A stretch of DNA of 64,000 bases from Deltaproteobacteria bacterium. Lineage in GTDB: Bacteria > Desulfobacterota > Desulfuromonadia > Geobacterales > Geobacteraceae. The notes under the pieces are model-generated. The model saw only the letters and a program-made list of their open reading frames with translations, had not been told where the DNA came from and searched no databases. The translations under genes were made by a program, and so were the position numbers. Positions 1 to 10,433 of this stretch are shown here, piece after piece; within the stretch, counting starts at the first letter, position 1; each line of letters opens with the position of its first letter. The stretch covers positions 22,368 through 86,367 of the forward strand of contig SBEG01000017.1 in NCBI GenBank assembly GCA_009668975.1. Reading direction: 5' to 3'.

Positions 1-1098
1 ATCAGCGGCCTCACCTCCGAAGAAAATCGTGTGGCAGAGGTTGATCTGCGTGGCAACCTGGAAAACCATTCGCCTCTCTCCATCGCCGGCACGATCAACC
101 CACTGCGCGAGAATCTCTTTCTGGATCTGAAGATCAATTTTTCCGGCATCGAGCTTTCGCCGACAACACCTTACACCGGAACCTACCTCGGCTACCAGGT
201 GGAAAAAGGCAAGCTGTACCTGCAACTGGCCTACCATATCGAAAACAAAAACCTCACCTCGGAAAACAAGCTGTTTTTCGACCAGCTGACCTTCGGGGAG
301 AAGGTGGACAGCGACAAGGCAACCAGCCTGCCGGTCCGCCTGGCGGTGGCACTTCTCAAGGACCGGAAAGGGGAAATTCACATCGATCTTCCGGTGACCG
401 GCAGAACGGATGATCCCGAATTCAGCATCTGGCGGCTGGTTTTCCAGGTGCTGCGCAACCTCCTGGTCAAGGCCGCAACCTCACCCTTTGCCCTGTTGCA
501 GGCTGCTTTCAGCGGGGGTGAGGATTTCAGCAGCGTCACCTTTCCCCCCGGCTCGGCAACCCTCCCACAAGCGGAAAAGGACCAGCTCCTCAAGCTGGCC
601 GGTGCTCTGCAGGACCGTCCGAATCTGAGCATTGAGGTAATCGGCTATGCTGACAAGGAGAATGATCCCCAAGGCTATCGTAACGAATACCTGAGCAGGA
701 AGATGCGGAGCGAGAAATTTCTGGCATTGGTCAAGGAGAAGAAGAACCTGCCCGGCCAGACAGCGAGTTCCACCGAAATTTTACCGGCGGAATATTCGAA
801 TTACCTGAAGATCGTCTATCGGAAGGAAAAGTTCCCCAAACCGCGTAATCTGATCGGCATGCAGAAGGATCTGCCGGACAGCGAAATGAAGAAACTCATC
901 TTCGCCAATACAACCGTGGGCGATGCGGAACTCAGGAAATTGGCGGAAGAACGTGCCGGCGTGGTCAGGAATTTCCTGACCGAAGAGGGGAAACTCAATC
1001 AGGAGAAGGTCTTTCTGAAATCCGATGATATATACAAAGCTCCGGGAGAAAAAGGGAAACCTGCCAGCCGGGTCGAATTCGGGGCCTTGGTGAAATAG
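1..1098 (+). CDS. DUF748 / AsmA-like envelope protein, C-terminal part
   Basis: The frame is already open at base 1, so the gene starts outside the window; 365 residues are visible. They show long beta-rich stretches such as LPVRLAVALLKDRKGEI followed by HIDLPVTG, typical of DUF748/AsmA-like proteins, which are large envelope proteins thought to span the periplasm or move lipids. The last ~170 residues contain an OmpA-like stretch (IEVIGYADKENDPQGYR, then LSRKMR) that may contact peptidoglycan; it is a variant of the usual motif. Family is fairly clear, function is inference. No neighbour is visible upstream, and the next gene is 0.8 kb away. Confidence 0.6.
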   Translation: MSGLTSEENRVAEVDLRGNLENHSPLSIAGTINPLRENLFLDLKINFSGIELSPTTPYTGTYLGYQVEKGKLYLQLAYHIENKNLTSENKLFFDQLTFGEKVDSDKATSLPVRLAVALLKDRKGEIHIDLPVTGRTDDPEFSIWRLVFQVLRNLLVKAATSPFALLQAAFSGGEDFSSVTFPPGSATLPQAEKDQLLKLAGALQDRPNLSIEVIGYADKENDPQGYRNEYLSRKMRSEKFLALVKEKKNLPGQTASSTEILPAEYSNYLKIVYRKEKFPKPRNLIGMQKDLPDSEMKKLIFANTTVGDAELRKLAEERAGVVRNFLTEEGKLNQEKVFLKSDDIYKAPGEKGKPASRVEFGALVK

Positions 1099-1144
1099 GC
1101 GAAAGTAATTCCAGCTCTGATTCTATTCTAATTGGGGAAGATTT

Positions 1145-1171
1145 CGTAGGGGCACCCCCCTGTGGTTGCCC
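1145..1171 (+). repeat. GTAGGGGCACCCCC intergenic repeat, single arm
   Basis: Closely matches 4140-4166 and both arms of the inverted repeat at 5573-5657 (CGTAGGGGCACCCCC, then TGTGGTTGCCC). Seen only between genes in this window. Confidence 0.7.
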
Positions 1172-1294
1172 AACCTGAGCCATGCCTGCAAAGCCATCAG
1201 CGTTGCCAGAAGTCGCTCCAAGCGACTGTTCCCCTCACGAATCTGGTTAATGCCTTCCCAGGTTAAAGACACCTCGCCTTCCTATCAGGTGCAG

Positions 1295-1327
1295 AGACCT
1301 GCCAGGTTTTCAAAACCTGGCAGGTCT
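1295..1327. repeat. 33-bp perfect palindrome
   Basis: AGACCTGCCAGGTTTT, one central C, then the exact reverse complement. It can form a 16-bp hairpin but has no T run, so it looks more like a dispersed palindromic element than a terminator. The role is unknown. Confidence 0.75.
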
Positions 1328-1393
1328 GAACTACTCTCCATCATAACCCTTTTGCAAGCCTGGCTCTCAGACCCGCATGAGAATATATGAAGG

Positions 1394-1410
1394 GCGGCCC
1401 CAAAGGCCGC
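1394..1410. repeat. Short GC hairpin
   Basis: GCGGCC-CCAAA-GGCCGC followed by TTTGCC. It could be a weak terminator of the upstream envelope gene, although it lies 300 bases after that stop. Confidence 0.3.
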
Positions 1411-1488
1411 TTTGCCTGAACCCCATTGGTCTGACCCCCTTGGTCCCAAAAGTTTGAACAACGTGGTCCGTCATAGTTGGCAGTTATG

Positions 1489-1611
1489 TTAGATATAACG
1501 GATGCCGTTGACGGTTTTCTCTTCGCCCAGCACTCTCCCCATCGCAATCATCTCTTAAACATCAATGATTTCATAGTCTTCAAGAAATGCTCTCTCAACA
1601 CCGGTCTTGGC
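1489..1611 (-). pseudogene. Possible gene remnant
   Basis: Read on the minus strand this stretch translates to protein-like sequence (AKTGVERAFLEDYEIIDV, stop, EMIAMGRVLGEEKTVNGIRY) with one in-frame stop at 1555-1557 and no start of its own. The composition looks like real decayed coding sequence, but I do not recognise the family. It may be chance. Confidence 0.25.
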
Positions 1612-1622
1612 ACAACCTATGC
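1608..1622 (+). promoter_or_regulatory. Sigma54-like -24/-12 element
   Basis: TGGCAC-N5-ATGC, the same form as the two nif promoters in this window (25.9 and 42.5 kb). The next plus-strand gene, the PRC-barrel gene, starts 270 bases downstream, so this may drive it through a long leader. Confidence 0.4.
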
Positions 1623-1892
1623 TATTTATATGTAACATAAGGAAAAATTCAAAGATTAGGGTACGTGGTGAAAAGAAGCCGGGAAAAGTCAGGCAAAGAT
1701 CAGTCAGGGTAAGGAGGTTTTGGGGAAACAGTGAAATAAGAGTGGCGTATTATGCACCGGCGTGCCCTAGAATGCCCGGCTGCGGTTGATTGGCCCATGA
1801 TACACCATACAAGAACTCCGAAACGGATGAAATCTTCGGAGTAGAATGAGTTGTTCAAAAAAAACCGTACCAACAATAAAGGAGAACATACC

Positions 1893-2258
1893 ATGAAATC
1901 AAATTTTAAATCGGTAAGCACTTTAGAAGGAACTACAGTAATAAACAAAGCAGGTGAAAATCTTGGCAAAATCGAAGATTTTATGGTCGACCTTGCGACT
2001 GGACGTATCGCGTATGCGGTATTGTCTTTCGGGGGTTTTTTGGGCATTGGAAATAAACTGTTTGCAATCCCGATCAATGCCTTAAAACTTGATCTGGATA
2101 AAGAATCCTTCATTCTGGATGTCGATAAAGAGCGCTTGGAAAACGCTCCCGGTTTTGACTCAAGCAATTGGCCTGACATGGCCGATCCCGAATGGGGGAG
2201 CAAAGTTCATTCCTACTATGGTGTCCAGCCATATACCGGGAACCCCTTTAATCTATAG
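1893..2258 (+). CDS. PRC-barrel domain protein
   Basis: A 121-residue protein with a single PRC-barrel-like domain over about residues 1-85 (ending near GNKLFAIPINALKLD, then FILDVDKERL), followed by a short tail. The fold occurs in photosynthetic reaction centre H subunits, RimM and many small stress- or membrane-associated proteins; the biochemical role of stand-alone copies is poorly defined. The ATG at 1893 was chosen over an in-frame codon at 1851 because AAAGGAG lies 9 bases before it. A strong terminator follows at 2381, so the gene is probably monocistronic. Confidence 0.8.
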   Translation: MKSNFKSVSTLEGTTVINKAGENLGKIEDFMVDLATGRIAYAVLSFGGFLGIGNKLFAIPINALKLDLDKESFILDVDKERLENAPGFDSSNWPDMADPEWGSKVHSYYGVQPYTGNPFNL

Positions 2259-2380
2259 AGGTTGACAACTGGAAAGTAGGGATAAAATGAAGCACCACAT
2301 GAAACATATGAATGCCTAGGCCTGAAGCACCAGCACCACCTGACGCAAACTAAATTACTTCCTGTCAACCCTTCCATGGT

Positions 2381-2411
2381 GCCGCACCCTTCACAAGGTG
2401 CGGCTTTTTTT
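2381..2411 (+). terminator. Intrinsic terminator after the PRC-barrel gene
   Basis: GCCGCACC, an 8-base loop, GGTGCGGC, then seven T. A textbook rho-independent terminator on the plus strand. Confidence 0.9.
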
Positions 2412-2621
2412 ATGAGTAATTTACAAGCCCGGGCGCACCCAGCGTGATTCTCCTGACCGAAATATAGTGAAGGAATGAGCTGCTGTTGTCAAATGTCAGG
2501 GCACTGCAGGGGGTAGCGATGGATATTTACTTGTAAGCAAGTGACACCGCCGGCTGCAGAGATACAATTACAGCCTGAATGAGCGGTATCCTTTGCGGAG
2601 CAGCCAATAGAAGCAATTAAA

Positions 2622-3925
<1,304 letters not shown>

Positions 3926-4139
3926 GGCAAATACACCCTTCCTGCCCAAGGTGTCAACAATACGAAGTAATCAAAGTACCTCATGCAGGTAGTGAAAGCG
4001 GTTTTGCAAGATGGGGATAATGCATTGAAGCAGGGAAATTTCAAACCCTGGTAACGAGTTCGGAGTAAGCTGGTAAAAGCGCATCGGCGGTAATCAGGCG
4101 GAGGGGTTCGTGAGGGACTGGGAAAGGAGGCGGATCTTT

Positions 4140-4166
4140 CGTAGGGGCACCCCCATGTGTTTGCCC
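4140..4166 (+). repeat. GTAGGGGCACCCCC intergenic repeat, single arm
   Basis: Near-identical to 1145-1171 (CGTAGGGGCACCCCC, ATGTGTTTGCCC). Confidence 0.7.
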
Positions 4167-4246
4167 GACCGAGGCCTTTCCCTTGGATCAATCATCCAAG
4201 CAACAAGGGCGAACACAGGAGCCTGTAACAGATGTTTTTTCACATG

Positions 4247-4322
4247 CACCCCCTCCAAACCTCCCGTTGACAGGGGAGACTTAAAAGCTTCCCCCCTGTC
4301 AAGGGGGGATTGAGGGGGGTTG
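4247..4322. repeat. Large imperfect inverted repeat
   Basis: The left arm CACCCCCTCC...GTTGACAGGGG pairs with the right arm CCCCTGTCAAGGGG...GGGGGTTG. It lies between the converging GAPDH and glycosyltransferase genes and may end transcription from both sides, though there is no clean T run. Confidence 0.55.
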
Positions 4323-4354
4323 ATTTTAAGTGTTACATGGTACTTAATTCGCCC

Positions 4355-5530
4355 CTACAAAACCGCCTGTCGGCAGGCCTCTTCCAGATCGCGCCCCCTC
4401 GCCTCCCAGGAGTGCTCCTCGACCGCCTTTTGCCTGACCTTTTCGGCCAACTCCCGTCGCCGCCCCTCCTGCAGGACCAATTCTTCCAAACGAGCAGCAA
4501 AATCAGCGGCATCGGCAAAACGCGCATAGACACCGGCATCTCCCAGGATCTCCCGGTTGATCGGCGTGTCGAAAGCAAGGACCGGAATGCCACAGGCCAT
4601 GTAATTGAAAAGCTTGCCATTTGCTTCGGAGAGAGAAACCTTCGGGGACAGGGCCACATCACCGGCCGAAAGCAGGCGGGCCGCATCACGATAGTCAATT
4701 CTGCCGGTAAAGGTAACCCGGTCGGAGAGCCCTTCCGCAACCGCTCGCCGCTGGTATTCATCATGGGGAAAGCCCATGATCAGAAAGTGGAGCGGAATGC
4801 CCCGGTCCCGGATGATCTTGATCACGTCCAGAAGAATGTCGATCCCCTGGTAACGGTTGAGCACACCGAGAAAGACCGCCACCGGGACTCCGGCGGGCAG
4901 ATTCAGCTCCTTTTTCACCCCTTCTCGATCGAAAGGCCGGAATTCCTCGGTATCGACCCCATCCATCAGCGCACGGACCCGATCTGTCGGAACCGCCCAA
5001 CGCTCTCGCAACTCGCGGGCCGCCGGGCCGGAACTGGTCAGAATCAGATCAGCCCGGGAATTGACAAAGCCCTCGATCAGACGGAACAGGCGATACGGCA
5101 AAGATCCCGGACGGACAAAATTGTGATCAACAATCTCCGTGGTCAGGCTCCCCTGGCAATCGAACAGCAGCGGGAGCCGGAAAAGCATCTTCAGAAAAAT
5201 TCCGAGAAACGCCCCTTCGTGCAGATGGGCATAGAGCAGGTCGGGACGAAAGCGGCGCACTTCGGCTGCCGCCGTGCAGAAAAGAAGAATATCGAGATAG
5301 GGTTTATGCCAGGACGGGCCGGCGGCTAGCTTGCGGTACCAGGGCACCGCCGGGATACGCCGGGTGGGAATACCGGCCAGGTCCCGGCCCAGATGGTAGG
5401 TAACGATGCGTACTTCATGGCCACGCCGGATCAGGGCGCGGGCCTCTTCATAAATCCTCACATGGCAGCCGCGGTCGGAAAAATACGGGGTTGGGGCCAG
5501 CATCAGGATGCGGAGTTTACCGTCACTCAA
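4355..5530 (-). CDS. Glycosyltransferase family 4 (group 1)
   Basis: A 391-residue GT-B fold enzyme transferring a sugar from a nucleotide donor to an envelope glycan or lipid; donor and acceptor cannot be read from sequence. The N-terminal Rossmann-like half (about 1-175) has the opening LRILMLAPTPYFSDRGCHVR, and the C-terminal half has the donor-site region SEANGKLFNYMACG (about 310-325). TTG at 5530 is the likely start, since CAGGAG precedes it at normal spacing. It is the last of three glycosyltransferase genes on this strand, suggesting a polysaccharide or glycolipid pathway. Confidence 0.85.
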   Translation of the reverse strand: MSDGKLRILMLAPTPYFSDRGCHVRIYEEARALIRRGHEVRIVTYHLGRDLAGIPTRRIPAVPWYRKLAAGPSWHKPYLDILLFCTAAAEVRRFRPDLLYAHLHEGAFLGIFLKMLFRLPLLFDCQGSLTTEIVDHNFVRPGSLPYRLFRLIEGFVNSRADLILTSSGPAARELRERWAVPTDRVRALMDGVDTEEFRPFDREGVKKELNLPAGVPVAVFLGVLNRYQGIDILLDVIKIIRDRGIPLHFLIMGFPHDEYQRRAVAEGLSDRVTFTGRIDYRDAARLLSAGDVALSPKVSLSEANGKLFNYMACGIPVLAFDTPINREILGDAGVYARFADAADFAARLEELVLQEGRRRELAEKVRQKAVEEHSWEARGRDLEEACRQAVL

Positions 5531-5572
5531 GGATAATCTCCTGAAACTTTTCTCTCGCCCGCAGTCATCTTG

Positions 5573-5657
5573 CGTAGGGGTGCCCCTGTGTGGGTGCCCG
5601 ATTGAGATTGGTCATTCGGGGTTAAAATCAGGGCACCCACACGGGGGTGCCCCTACG
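5573..5657. repeat. Inverted repeat with two GTAGGGGTGCCCC arms
   Basis: Arms at 5573-5599 and 5631-5657 are 27-bp inverted repeats with one mismatch around a 31-bp spacer. It appears to be the complete form of the element whose single arms lie at 1145 and 4140. Confidence 0.8.
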
Positions 5658-5708
5658 GAAACCGTGTCGTCTTGATTGCCAATAAGATGAGAACGGATGG
5701 CCTTGTTC

Positions 5709-6656
5709 TCAGGAATCGAGATTGATCTTTTCCTTCACCACATAAATCGGCTTCCCCTGGGCCTCGTAGTAAGTTCGGGCATTCACTTCACCGAGCAGAC
5801 CCAGGACGATGAACTGGACGCCCATGAAGATGAGAAAAGCGGTCAGGAGCAGCAATGGATTCCGGTTCATGCTGGTGTCCTGAAAGAGTTTCATATAGAC
5901 CGTGGTGCCGCCGGTAAAGAGCGAGGCAAACAGGGTATAGATGCCGAGCCGGCCGAAAAGTTGTATTGGACGGGTCGAATAGTTGAGGAGAAATTTCACC
6001 GTCAGCAGGTCCAGTATCACGCGCATGGTGCGGGAAATGCCGTATTTGCTCGTCCCGTAAAGCCGCGGACGATGCCCGACCGGAATTTCGGTCACCTTCG
6101 CTCCGAATTGAGAGACGAGGGCCGGGACAAAGCGGTGCATCTCGCCATAGAGATTGATTCCTTCCAGAACTTCCCGGCGATAGGCCTTCAGGGTGCAGCC
6201 GTAGTCATGGAGCCGGACCCCGGTCATTCGGGAGATAAAACTGTTCGCCATGATCGACGGCAGAGTGCGGTTGATAAAAGCATCTTTCCGGTCCCGGCGC
6301 CAGCCGGAAACCACGTCGTAGCCCTCGTCAATCTTTGCCAGCAGCTTTGGAATATCAGCCGGATCATTTTGCAGATCACCGTCCATAGGGATTACGACCG
6401 TCCCCGAAGCCGCATCAAAGCCGGCTGCCATCGCGGCCGTCTGGCCGAAGTTGCGACGGAAGCTGATCACCTTGACCCGCGGGTCCCCTGCAGCAATCTC
6501 GCGGAGCAGCTGCAGCGAACCGTCCGTCGAACCGTCATCAACCAGGATGAGTTCATAAGCGATCTCGCTCTTTTCCAACGCCGCAACGACCTCACGATGA
6601 AGGGCGGCGACATTTTCTTCCTCATTGAAAATCGGCACTACGATACTCAGGTCCAA
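5709..6656 (-). CDS. Membrane-anchored glycosyltransferase family 2 (DPM1/ArnC type)
   Basis: Transfers a sugar, typically onto a polyprenyl phosphate, at the cytoplasmic face of the inner membrane. It begins with the GT-A opening LSIVVPIFNEEENV, has the DxD metal site in VIPMDGDLQNDP, and ends with two hydrophobic helices (around GIYTLFASLFTGGTTVYM and LLLLTAFLIFMGVQFIVLGL), as in DPM1/ArnC/GtrB-like enzymes. The start is uncertain: TTG at 6656 has AAAGGTGG five bases upstream, while the frame extends to 6677. It lies 0.1 kb from another GT2 gene on the same strand. Confidence 0.83.
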   Translation of the reverse strand: MDLSIVVPIFNEEENVAALHREVVAALEKSEIAYELILVDDGSTDGSLQLLREIAAGDPRVKVISFRRNFGQTAAMAAGFDAASGTVVIPMDGDLQNDPADIPKLLAKIDEGYDVVSGWRRDRKDAFINRTLPSIMANSFISRMTGVRLHDYGCTLKAYRREVLEGINLYGEMHRFVPALVSQFGAKVTEIPVGHRPRLYGTSKYGISRTMRVILDLLTVKFLLNYSTRPIQLFGRLGIYTLFASLFTGGTTVYMKLFQDTSMNRNPLLLLTAFLIFMGVQFIVLGLLGEVNARTYYEAQGKPIYVVKEKINLDS

Positions 6657-6765
6657 CGCAACCACCTTTCTCACCAAGGATCAGGAAAAGCCGGGAAAAA
6701 TCGCCGGACTTCCGCCATGAACCGGAAACTCTGAAAATATACGACTTGGCACAGCAGACTTCGTC

Positions 6766-7731
6766 TCAGGTGCAACCGACGCCAAAAGGCTTGATCCGCT
6801 TCACCGTCACGCTGCCGGCCGGACGCGCCCTCTTCCCGGCACCATAGACTACGAGACCGGACAGCAAACCGGCACCATAGGAAAGGTGAAGAACGGGAAA
6901 AAGCAGCGGGAGCAGGAAAGCGGGGACAGTTTTCCCGCTGGTGACGGCAACGCGAAACGCCTCCGCAAGAACCATCACTAGGTAGCACAAAAGCGGCAGA
7001 TAGTAAACAGGTCGCTGGAGAAAGGGCAAGCTCAGGAGATACAGCAGAAAAAGGACCGGAACAAAGGAAGCGATATTGCACCCCCCGCCGAGAAGGATCT
7101 GTTGAGCCCGTCCCCGGCCATAGCCGAACAGCTGGCGGACAAAGGCGGGAAAGTTCGGGCGCTGACTGCGGTAGACCGCCAGTCCGGGATCATGGATCAG
7201 TTTCCAGCCCGAGCGGCGCAGCCTCACCAGCAACTCGTTTTCCTCATTGGGATAGAGTCGCTCGTCGAATCCGCCTGCCTCGTTGAAAACAGCAGCCGAG
7301 ATACTGAGGTTGCAGAGGATCAGTTCGTGATCGCCGGTTTCCCGGCAGACGCCGTGCCGGCGATAGCGGTTGCAGACACTTCCGGCTCCGAAGGGCGACG
7401 CCAGGGCGAGTCCGAAGGCCTGACGAAGGGGCGAATCCTCCTCCGGGGTGAGGGAGGGCCCGCCGGCGGCAGCCACCCGGTCTTGGCAGTAGTGGCACAC
7501 CGCCCGCATCAGAAAATCGGGAGCAACGAGGGAATCGTCATCGAGAAAATAGAGGAGTGCCCCCTGGGCCTCCTTGGCAGCCAGATTGCGCTGACGGCTG
7601 GGGCAGGTCCCCTCGGAGACCAGCACTTCAAAGAATTCGTCAGGATAATCGATCTTCCGCAAGCCGTCGAGGGCACGCACCGCCCCCCCCGGTTTAACCG
7701 GAATTATTATTGAAACAGCAGGATATTCCAT
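6766..7731 (-). CDS. Glycosyltransferase family 2 with C-terminal membrane helices
   Basis: A 321-residue GT-A enzyme. Residues 5-200 form the catalytic domain (VSIIIPVKPGG at the start, acidic metal-binding LYFLDDDSL, then GGFDERLYPNEENELLVRL). The C-terminal 110 residues hold three or four hydrophobic segments that anchor it in the membrane. The substrate is unknown. ATG at 7731 was preferred over the adjacent TTG; no strong ribosome-binding site is seen. It is the first of the three glycosyltransferase genes and follows ccsA on the same strand. Confidence 0.8.
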   Translation of the reverse strand: MEYPAVSIIIPVKPGGAVRALDGLRKIDYPDEFFEVLVSEGTCPSRQRNLAAKEAQGALLYFLDDDSLVAPDFLMRAVCHYCQDRVAAAGGPSLTPEEDSPLRQAFGLALASPFGAGSVCNRYRRHGVCRETGDHELILCNLSISAAVFNEAGGFDERLYPNEENELLVRLRRSGWKLIHDPGLAVYRSQRPNFPAFVRQLFGYGRGRAQQILLGGGCNIASFVPVLFLLYLLSLPFLQRPVYYLPLLCYLVMVLAEAFRVAVTSGKTVPAFLLPLLFPVLHLSYGAGLLSGLVVYGAGKRARPAGSVTVKRIKPFGVGCT

Positions 7732-7761
7732 CAAACCACACCGGTTTTGTTTCGCCCGGCG

Positions 7762-8619
7762 TTACCCTCCCCCGTAGCTATGCAGACCGGACAGCAACAG
7801 GTTCACACCCAGATAACAGAAGATCGTCGCGGCAAAACCGATGATGGAAAGAATTGCGGCACGTTTGCCGACCCAACCGCGGGTAATCCGGGCATGGAGG
7901 AAAGCGGCATAAATAAACCAGACGATCAGCGACCAGGTTTCCTTCGGATCCCAGCTCCAATACGAACCCCAGGCATAATTCGCCCAGGCGGCTCCGGTGA
8001 TGATTCCCAGGGTCAGGAGCGGAAAGCCGACCATAATTGCCCGATAATTGAGATCATCGAGAATTTTCGAGGAGGGAAAGAGCGAGAGCACCCCTCCGGC
8101 CGGAGATTTCCCATCAGAAGCTTCCTGTTTCGCCTTGATCAGATACATGATCGAAACACCACAGGCCACCGCGAAGGCTGCATAGCCAAGGAAACAGGTA
8201 ATCACGTGATAGAGAAGCCAGTCGCTCTGGAGTGCAGGCACCAGAGGCTGAATCTGCTTCTGGGCATCACCCATCAACTGAGCCCAGGCCATGCTCATCA
8301 GGGCAAAGGGGAGCACGAAGGCGCCAACTGCCCGGTAGCGGTACTTGGCATCAATGAGGAGAAAGATCAGGACAATGGTCCAGGCGAAAAACACCACCGA
8401 TTCATACAGATTCGAGAGAGGCGCATGGCCGTGGCCAAGATCATAGGACTCTTTCCAACGCAACCCGAAGGCTACGGTCTGGACGAGAAGGCCTAACAAC
8501 GAAGCAATTGAGCCGGCAAGACCGATGGTTTTATTTTTGCTGGCAAGATAGGCAAAAAATATCACCGTAGCCGCAAAGTAGGCCAGGGTTGTAATAGTGA
8601 AAAGGAGAGAACTGGTCAT
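7762..8619 (-). CDS. ccsA: Cytochrome c biogenesis protein CcsA/ResC
   Basis: Integral membrane heme-handling protein of system II cytochrome c maturation. With ResB it moves heme across the inner membrane and attaches it to CXXCH apocytochromes. The 285-residue protein has about eight hydrophobic segments and the tryptophan-rich WWD motif WGSYWSWDPKETWSLIVW in its C-terminal half, plus His residues in HVITCF and HARITRG that probably ligate heme. ATG at 8619 has GGAGGT six bases upstream. resB ends 16 bases before this start, so the two are co-transcribed. Confidence 0.92.
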   Translation of the reverse strand: MTSSLLFTITTLAYFAATVIFFAYLASKNKTIGLAGSIASLLGLLVQTVAFGLRWKESYDLGHGHAPLSNLYESVVFFAWTIVLIFLLIDAKYRYRAVGAFVLPFALMSMAWAQLMGDAQKQIQPLVPALQSDWLLYHVITCFLGYAAFAVACGVSIMYLIKAKQEASDGKSPAGGVLSLFPSSKILDDLNYRAIMVGFPLLTLGIITGAAWANYAWGSYWSWDPKETWSLIVWFIYAAFLHARITRGWVGKRAAILSIIGFAATIFCYLGVNLLLSGLHSYGGG

Positions 8620-8635
8620 TCGCAAACCTCCGAAT

Positions 8636-9988
8636 CTAAATCTTTTTCAGTTGATCAACAATGTCATCAAAGGAAGTACGAAACGCAGCCTGATTCTTGC
8701 TGGCGCTTCCCGCCACTACGATACGGCCGCCGCCAATACGCACCCAGATCCGCCGATGCGAAAGAAAAAAGGAAATAAAGATCCCGGACACCAGCATGAA
8801 ACAGCCAACCCAGACCACCCAGACACCCGGGTCTTTGGTGACCTGGAGACCGGTGCGCCACTTCTGATCAACACCCGCAAAAGAAATGGCATTGACCCCG
8901 CTCTTCTCGGCATTGAAGCCCGGATACTTCTGCATCAGCGCAAAGGGTTCGGCGGCCGGACCGTTCCCTTGGACCTGCACCTGCACGGCAGGGCCGGAAA
9001 ATCCCGGATAGATGCTGCCGACATCCGGGGCATACCCGAGGACGGTGAGCGTTTCCCCGCCAGGAAGCGCCAGCGGTTGGTTACCGGTCGCGGACAACCG
9101 GGTTTCCGTGCCGGTAGCACGGTCACGAACCGTAAAGTGGAAAGAAGGGTTGCCATCCTGGCTGTAACTGGACTGATAAAAGGTAATTCCCCGGTAGGTC
9201 AGCGGCGAGTTGACGATGACCGGCCGCTTGTCGATAACGGTCTTGCCGTTCTCGATGACACTGAGAACACTGCGGTATTCTTTCGGCGCTCCGGTATCGT
9301 ACAGGGTCAGGGAAAAGGACTCGCACTTCACGGCGAACCCGAGATCAATGACCTTTCCGGTCGTGGTTGACGCCGTGGTGACGGAATCGCCCTCCGGAAT
9401 CTGCGCAAAACCCTTGAAACCGAAAAAAGAGCCGATCATTGCACCGATGAAGACAATAATGATGCTGAAATGGAGGATATAGACCCCCAACCGGCTGTAG
9501 CGGCCCTTCTCGGCGAAGAGATGGTATTCGTCATTAACCTTTGTCACTTCCGGAGTCGCCAGACCCCGGCCGAGGATTTCCGCAGCTGATTTCTTGAGAT
9601 CCGCGGCACTCTGCGAGACTTTCCAGGTCTGGACATTCGCCAGGGATTTTTCCTTGCGCTCATCGAGTGTCGGCTCCTTCTCGCGGAGAAGCTTCCAGTC
9701 ATGGGGAAGCCGGCGCAGGGAGCAGGCCACCAGGTTCATCGTGAGCAGGTACAGCAGCAGGACAAACCACCAGGAGTGGTACATATTGAAGAAACCCAGC
9801 TTGCTGTACAATTCGTATTTCGCTTGGGAAATGGTCTGCAGATACTCTACCGGAGGGGGATTTCCCTGGGGGATGATCGTTCCGATAATCGATACCACGG
9901 CCAGACCAATCAGAAGAAAAATGGTAAGTTTCAGAGAGGAAAAGAAACGCCACAAGGACGAGCCGAAATCGCTGGATTGATTTTTCAA
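8636..9988 (-). CDS. resB: Cytochrome c biogenesis protein ResB
   Basis: Partner of CcsA in system II cytochrome c maturation. The 450-residue protein has three N-terminal hydrophobic segments (about 25-45, 72-95, 170-190), a large periplasmic part (about 195-385) and a final helix (about 390-412, VVWVGCFMLVSGIFISFFL), the usual ResB layout. TTG at 9988 is the apparent start, with GGGAGA five bases before it. Having its own heme-attachment genes fits an organism rich in c-type cytochromes. Confidence 0.92.
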   Translation of the reverse strand: MKNQSSDFGSSLWRFFSSLKLTIFLLIGLAVVSIIGTIIPQGNPPPVEYLQTISQAKYELYSKLGFFNMYHSWWFVLLLYLLTMNLVACSLRRLPHDWKLLREKEPTLDERKEKSLANVQTWKVSQSAADLKKSAAEILGRGLATPEVTKVNDEYHLFAEKGRYSRLGVYILHFSIIIVFIGAMIGSFFGFKGFAQIPEGDSVTTASTTTGKVIDLGFAVKCESFSLTLYDTGAPKEYRSVLSVIENGKTVIDKRPVIVNSPLTYRGITFYQSSYSQDGNPSFHFTVRDRATGTETRLSATGNQPLALPGGETLTVLGYAPDVGSIYPGFSGPAVQVQVQGNGPAAEPFALMQKYPGFNAEKSGVNAISFAGVDQKWRTGLQVTKDPGVWVVWVGCFMLVSGIFISFFLSHRRIWVRIGGGRIVVAGSASKNQAAFRTSFDDIVDQLKKI

Positions 9989-10433
9989 GGATAGTCTCCC
10001 GGTTATTAACTTAAGTTCTGACAGATTAGCAGATGAATGTGACGATTTCTAAGTGGCAACGCCACCGCACTATTGAGCTGTTTATTGTATCTTGTCGCTA
10101 TTTTCTGTCAAGCGGAAAGAGAGAGACGGAGTCCTTCCAGGAATTATTCGGCGGCGGCCCTTTCCGGCAGGAAAAACTGCCACCACCACGCTCTCTTCAA
10201 CTTCCACAGGAAGAGACCTCCGCGGCGCGGAAAAGCAGAATTTGCGCTTCCCCGGGCTGGTTTCGTCTCGTTTTTACCTTGAAAAAAAAGCCGTCTGGTG
10301 CTACAAGTGCACAAGTTTTCATAGCTTTTGACAGATCCGCTACCGGTTCCCCGTTTCTGAAAAGGAACGGACCGTTAAACGGAATTGACGTACTCGATCC
10401 CGTTTCAAACCGGGAGCCGCGGAGGGATAAACG
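9989..10433. other. Divergent promoter region between resB and the chemoreceptor gene
   Basis: 445 bases with no supported gene; promoters for both flanking genes should lie here. A TTGACA at 10328 has no good -10 partner. Nothing more specific can be assigned. Confidence 0.5.

Larger units (their letters stand above)
1099..1892. other. Repeat-rich intergenic region
   Basis: No convincing intact gene. It holds one arm of the GTAGGGGCACCCCC repeat (1145-1171), a 33-bp palindrome (1295-1327), a GC hairpin (1394-1410), a possible gene remnant on the minus strand (1489-1611) and a sigma54-like element (1608-1622). Confidence 0.6.
3926..4354. other. Intergenic region between convergent genes
   Basis: No gene supported. 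It contains a GTAGGGGCACCCCC arm (4140-4166) and a large imperfect inverted repeat (4247-4322). Confidence 0.6.

Noticed and set aside
2287..2319. Ten-codon frame MKHHMKHMNA
   Set aside because: Too short to support, with only a weak GGGA before it.
4310..5329. Long plus-strand open frame of 339 codons
   Set aside because: It lies entirely opposite the glycosyltransferase gene, has an unnatural Arg/Gln/His-rich composition and no domain.
5697..6734. Plus-strand open frame of 345 codons
   Set aside because: Antisense to the GT2 glycosyltransferase gene, which has clear motifs; composition is not protein-like.
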